Part shown: one piece after another, positions 6,309 through 7,718 of the stretch
How positions within the stretch are numbered: the first letter of the stretch is position 1
How the letters are laid out: every line of letters begins with the position of its first letter
Assembly (NCBI GenBank): GCA_900762005.1
Contig: CAAFEV010000182.1
Coordinates: 1 to 7,718, forward strand
Reading direction: 5' to 3'
DNA: 7,718 nucleotides
Origin: an uncultured Oscillospiraceae bacterium
GTDB taxonomy: Bacteria > Bacillota > Clostridia > Oscillospirales > Oscillospiraceae
Program-made: the position numbers and the translations under genes
Notes under the pieces: generated by a model
Databases searched by the model: none
What the model was told of the DNA's origin: nothing
The model's input: only the letters and a program-made list of their open reading frames with translations

Positions 6309-7526
6309 TCAGAAATCGACCTCGGTGTCGTAGTAGCAGCACTTGAGCAGTGCCTCCATCTCCGCCTGATCCGGCTGACGGGGGTTCGAGCCTGTGCAGG
6401 CATCGGCAAGCGCGTTCTTCGCAATCTCCGGCAGACGCGCAAGGAACACGTCCTCCGGCACAAAGCCCTGCTCGCAAGGATTGCTGTCCGCGCCGTAGGC
6501 TTTGATGCCATGCGGGATATTCAGCGCGTCGTTCATCCGGCGCAGATAGGCAATCAGCAGTCTGACCTTCGCCGCATCCGTGCTGCCGCCGAGCTTCATG
6601 CAGTCGGCAATCTCACCGTAGCGGCGCAGTGCATCGGGGTTCTTTGCGTTGTAGGCAATTACCTTCGGCAGATACATCGCATTCGCCGCGCCGTGGATGA
6701 TATGTGCACCGTAATCGGCAAAGGCGGCTCCCGTTTTATGCGCCATGGAGTGGACAATGCCGAGCAGCGCGTTGGAAAACGCCATGCCCGCAAGACACTG
6801 CGCGTTGTGCATATTGTCGCGCTTCTCCATATCGCCGTTGTAAGAGCCGACCAAATCACGCTGAATCATCCCGATGGCGTGCAGCGCAAGCGGGTCGGTA
6901 AAGTCGCAGTGCGCGGTCGATACATAGGCTTCGACGGCATGGGTCATTGCGTCCATGCCGGTGTGTGCAACCAGCTTTTTCGGCATGGTTTCCGCCAGCT
7001 CCGGGTCCACAATCGCGACATCCGGCGTAATTTCAAAGTCGGCAATCGGGTACTTGATGCCCTTGTCATAATCGGTGATAATGGAGAATGCCGTGACCTC
7101 GGTCGCCGTGCCGGAGGTGGAGGAAATCGCACAGAAGCTTGCCTTCTGACGCAGCTTCGGAATGCCGAACACCTTGCACATCTCCTCAAAGGTGATGTTC
7201 GGGTATTCGTACTTAATCCACATCGCCTTTGCCGCGTCAATCGGAGAACCGCCGCCGATTGCCACAATCCAATCCGGCGCAAAGTGCTGCATCGCCTCCG
7301 CGCCCCTCATCACCGTCTGCACGGAGGGGTCCGGCTCAATGCCGTCGAAAAGCTCAACCTCCATGCCCGCTTCCTTTAAGTATCGGACAACCTTATCCAG
7401 AAAGCCGAAACGTTTCATGCTGCCGCCACCGATGCAAACCATCGCCCGCTTGCCCTCGAACGTCTTGAGTGCCTCCAACGCTCCCTTGCCATGGTATATG
7501 TCTCTGGGAAGTGTAAATCTTGCCAT
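6309..7526 (-). CDS. Iron-containing (group III) alcohol dehydrogenase
   Basis: Read from the ATG at 7526, the product has 405 residues, normal for the family. Motifs in order: GGGS (33-36) and GGGSPIDAAK (91-100) for nucleotide binding; STSGTATEV (136-144); metal ligands D192 and H196 in GMDAMTHAVEAY (190-201), H259 in VHSMAH (258-263) and H278 in HGAANAMYLP (278-287), with H263 at the position usual for a catalytic histidine. These enzymes interconvert aldehydes and alcohols with NAD(P)H in the cytoplasm, for example ethanol or butanol formation in clostridial fermentation; the true substrate cannot be read from sequence. The start MARFTLPRDIYHG fits the usual family N-terminus and has AAAGGA nine bases upstream. 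An ATG three codons earlier (7535) also has a good AAAAGGA at five bases, so MTVMARF remains possible. It is transcribed toward the Shango operon and is probably a host metabolic gene. Confidence 0.93.
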   Translation of the reverse strand: MARFTLPRDIYHGKGALEALKTFEGKRAMVCIGGGSMKRFGFLDKVVRYLKEAGMEVELFDGIEPDPSVQTVMRGAEAMQHFAPDWIVAIGGGSPIDAAKAMWIKYEYPNITFEEMCKVFGIPKLRQKASFCAISSTSGTATEVTAFSIITDYDKGIKYPIADFEITPDVAIVDPELAETMPKKLVAHTGMDAMTHAVEAYVSTAHCDFTDPLALHAIGMIQRDLVGSYNGDMEKRDNMHNAQCLAGMAFSNALLGIVHSMAHKTGAAFADYGAHIIHGAANAMYLPKVIAYNAKNPDALRRYGEIADCMKLGGSTDAAKVRLLIAYLRRMNDALNIPHGIKAYGADSNPCEQGFVPEDVFLARLPEIAKNALADACTGSNPRQPDQAEMEALLKCCYYDTEVDF

Positions 7527-7572
7527 AACAGTCATTCCTTTCCTTTTCCGATATTTTCTTATCTATATATTT

Positions 7573-7590
7573 GTATCGGTATTACGATAC
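7573..7590. promoter_or_regulatory. Operator-like palindrome at the dehydrogenase start site
   Basis: GTATCG (7573-7578) and CGATAC (7585-7590) form a perfect 6-bp inverted repeat with a 6-base spacer. It lies just downstream of the -10 element on the - strand and covers the expected transcription start, a position from which a bound repressor would block initiation. The cognate regulator is not in the window and cannot be named. Confidence 0.5.
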
Positions 7591-7592
7591 TG

Positions 7593-7620
7593 ATTATATA
7601 CGGTTTTGCAAAAAAAGCAA
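7593..7620 (-). promoter_or_regulatory. Promoter of the alcohol dehydrogenase gene
   Basis: On the - strand a consensus -10 TATAAT (7593-7598) is preceded at 16 bp by a -35-like TTGCTT (7615-7620). Seven T lie at 7610-7616 on that strand, overlapping the end of the -35 and the start of the spacer. The predicted start is near 7586, giving a leader of about 60 bases before the ATG. Confidence 0.65.
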
Positions 7621-7643
7621 GTGTTAAAACCGACGAACTATCA

Positions 7644-7673
7644 GAAAAAAACAGGCAAAAGCTGTACGCTTTT
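7644..7673 (-). terminator. Possible weak terminator for a gene beyond the right edge
   Basis: On the - strand a 6-bp hairpin AAAAGC/GCTTTT (7657-7662 and 7668-7673) is followed five bases later by seven T (7644-7650). An alternative fold pairs ACAG with CTGT directly before the T run. The stem is AT-rich and short, so this is a tentative call for the end of a transcript entering from the right. The rest of 7621-7718 shows no gene. Confidence 0.3.
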
Positions 7674-7718
7674 CATAGTTTGGAATGCACTTCGCCCCGT
7701 TGCAGGATGCAATGCAAC

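Noticed and set aside
6069..7379. Long open frame (436 residues) on the + strand opposite the dehydrogenase
   Set aside because: It is the antisense shadow of a clear iron-containing alcohol dehydrogenase and includes the terminator at 6258-6279. The product has a His/Arg/Val-biased composition without known motifs.
1..7718. CRISPR array, insertion sequence or integrase
   Set aside because: No regularly spaced direct repeats, no transposase or recombinase motifs and no paired terminal repeats were found on either strand.

Overview
The window looks like a stretch of a moderately GC-rich Gram-positive anaerobe, most likely a gut-type clostridium (Oscillospiraceae/Ruminococcaceae-like). The support is indirect: strong AAGGAGG-type ribosome binding sites, a tRNA-Ala with encoded CCA, a clostridial-style iron-containing alcohol dehydrogenase, and a GC-rich coding style next to AT-rich promoters. 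No species can be named from the sequence.

Layout, left to right. Positions 1-31 are the 3' end of a tRNA-Ala gene, followed at once by a strong bidirectional hairpin terminator. Positions 68-429 carry no gene. They hold a block of small nested inverted repeats with a tRNA T-arm look-alike, a very G+T-rich tract, and a compact promoter covered by three inverted repeats. From 430 to 6211 four genes run on the + strand with tight spacing: an XRE-S24 (LexA-like) self-cleaving repressor, then a TerB_N/TerB_C protein, a BrxD-like P-loop ATPase and an Lhr/BrxHI-like DEAD/DEAH helicase. The last three match the composition and order of the anti-phage system named Shango (SngA, SngB, SngC). Positions 6258-6279 are a hairpin terminator between convergent transcription units. 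Positions 6309-7526 (- strand) encode an iron-dependent alcohol dehydrogenase, with its promoter and an operator-like palindrome at 7573-7620.

How the parts work together (inference). The only convincing promoter for the + strand block lies just before the S24 repressor gene. The repressor and the three Shango genes are therefore probably one transcript. The repeats sitting on the -35 and -10 elements suggest that the repressor shuts off its own operon until RecA-stimulated or stress-stimulated self-cleavage relieves it. That would make this Shango locus a damage-inducible defence cassette, placed between a tRNA gene and a metabolic gene. No integrase, transposase or CRISPR array is visible. 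The dehydrogenase is probably ordinary fermentation metabolism and not part of the defence module.
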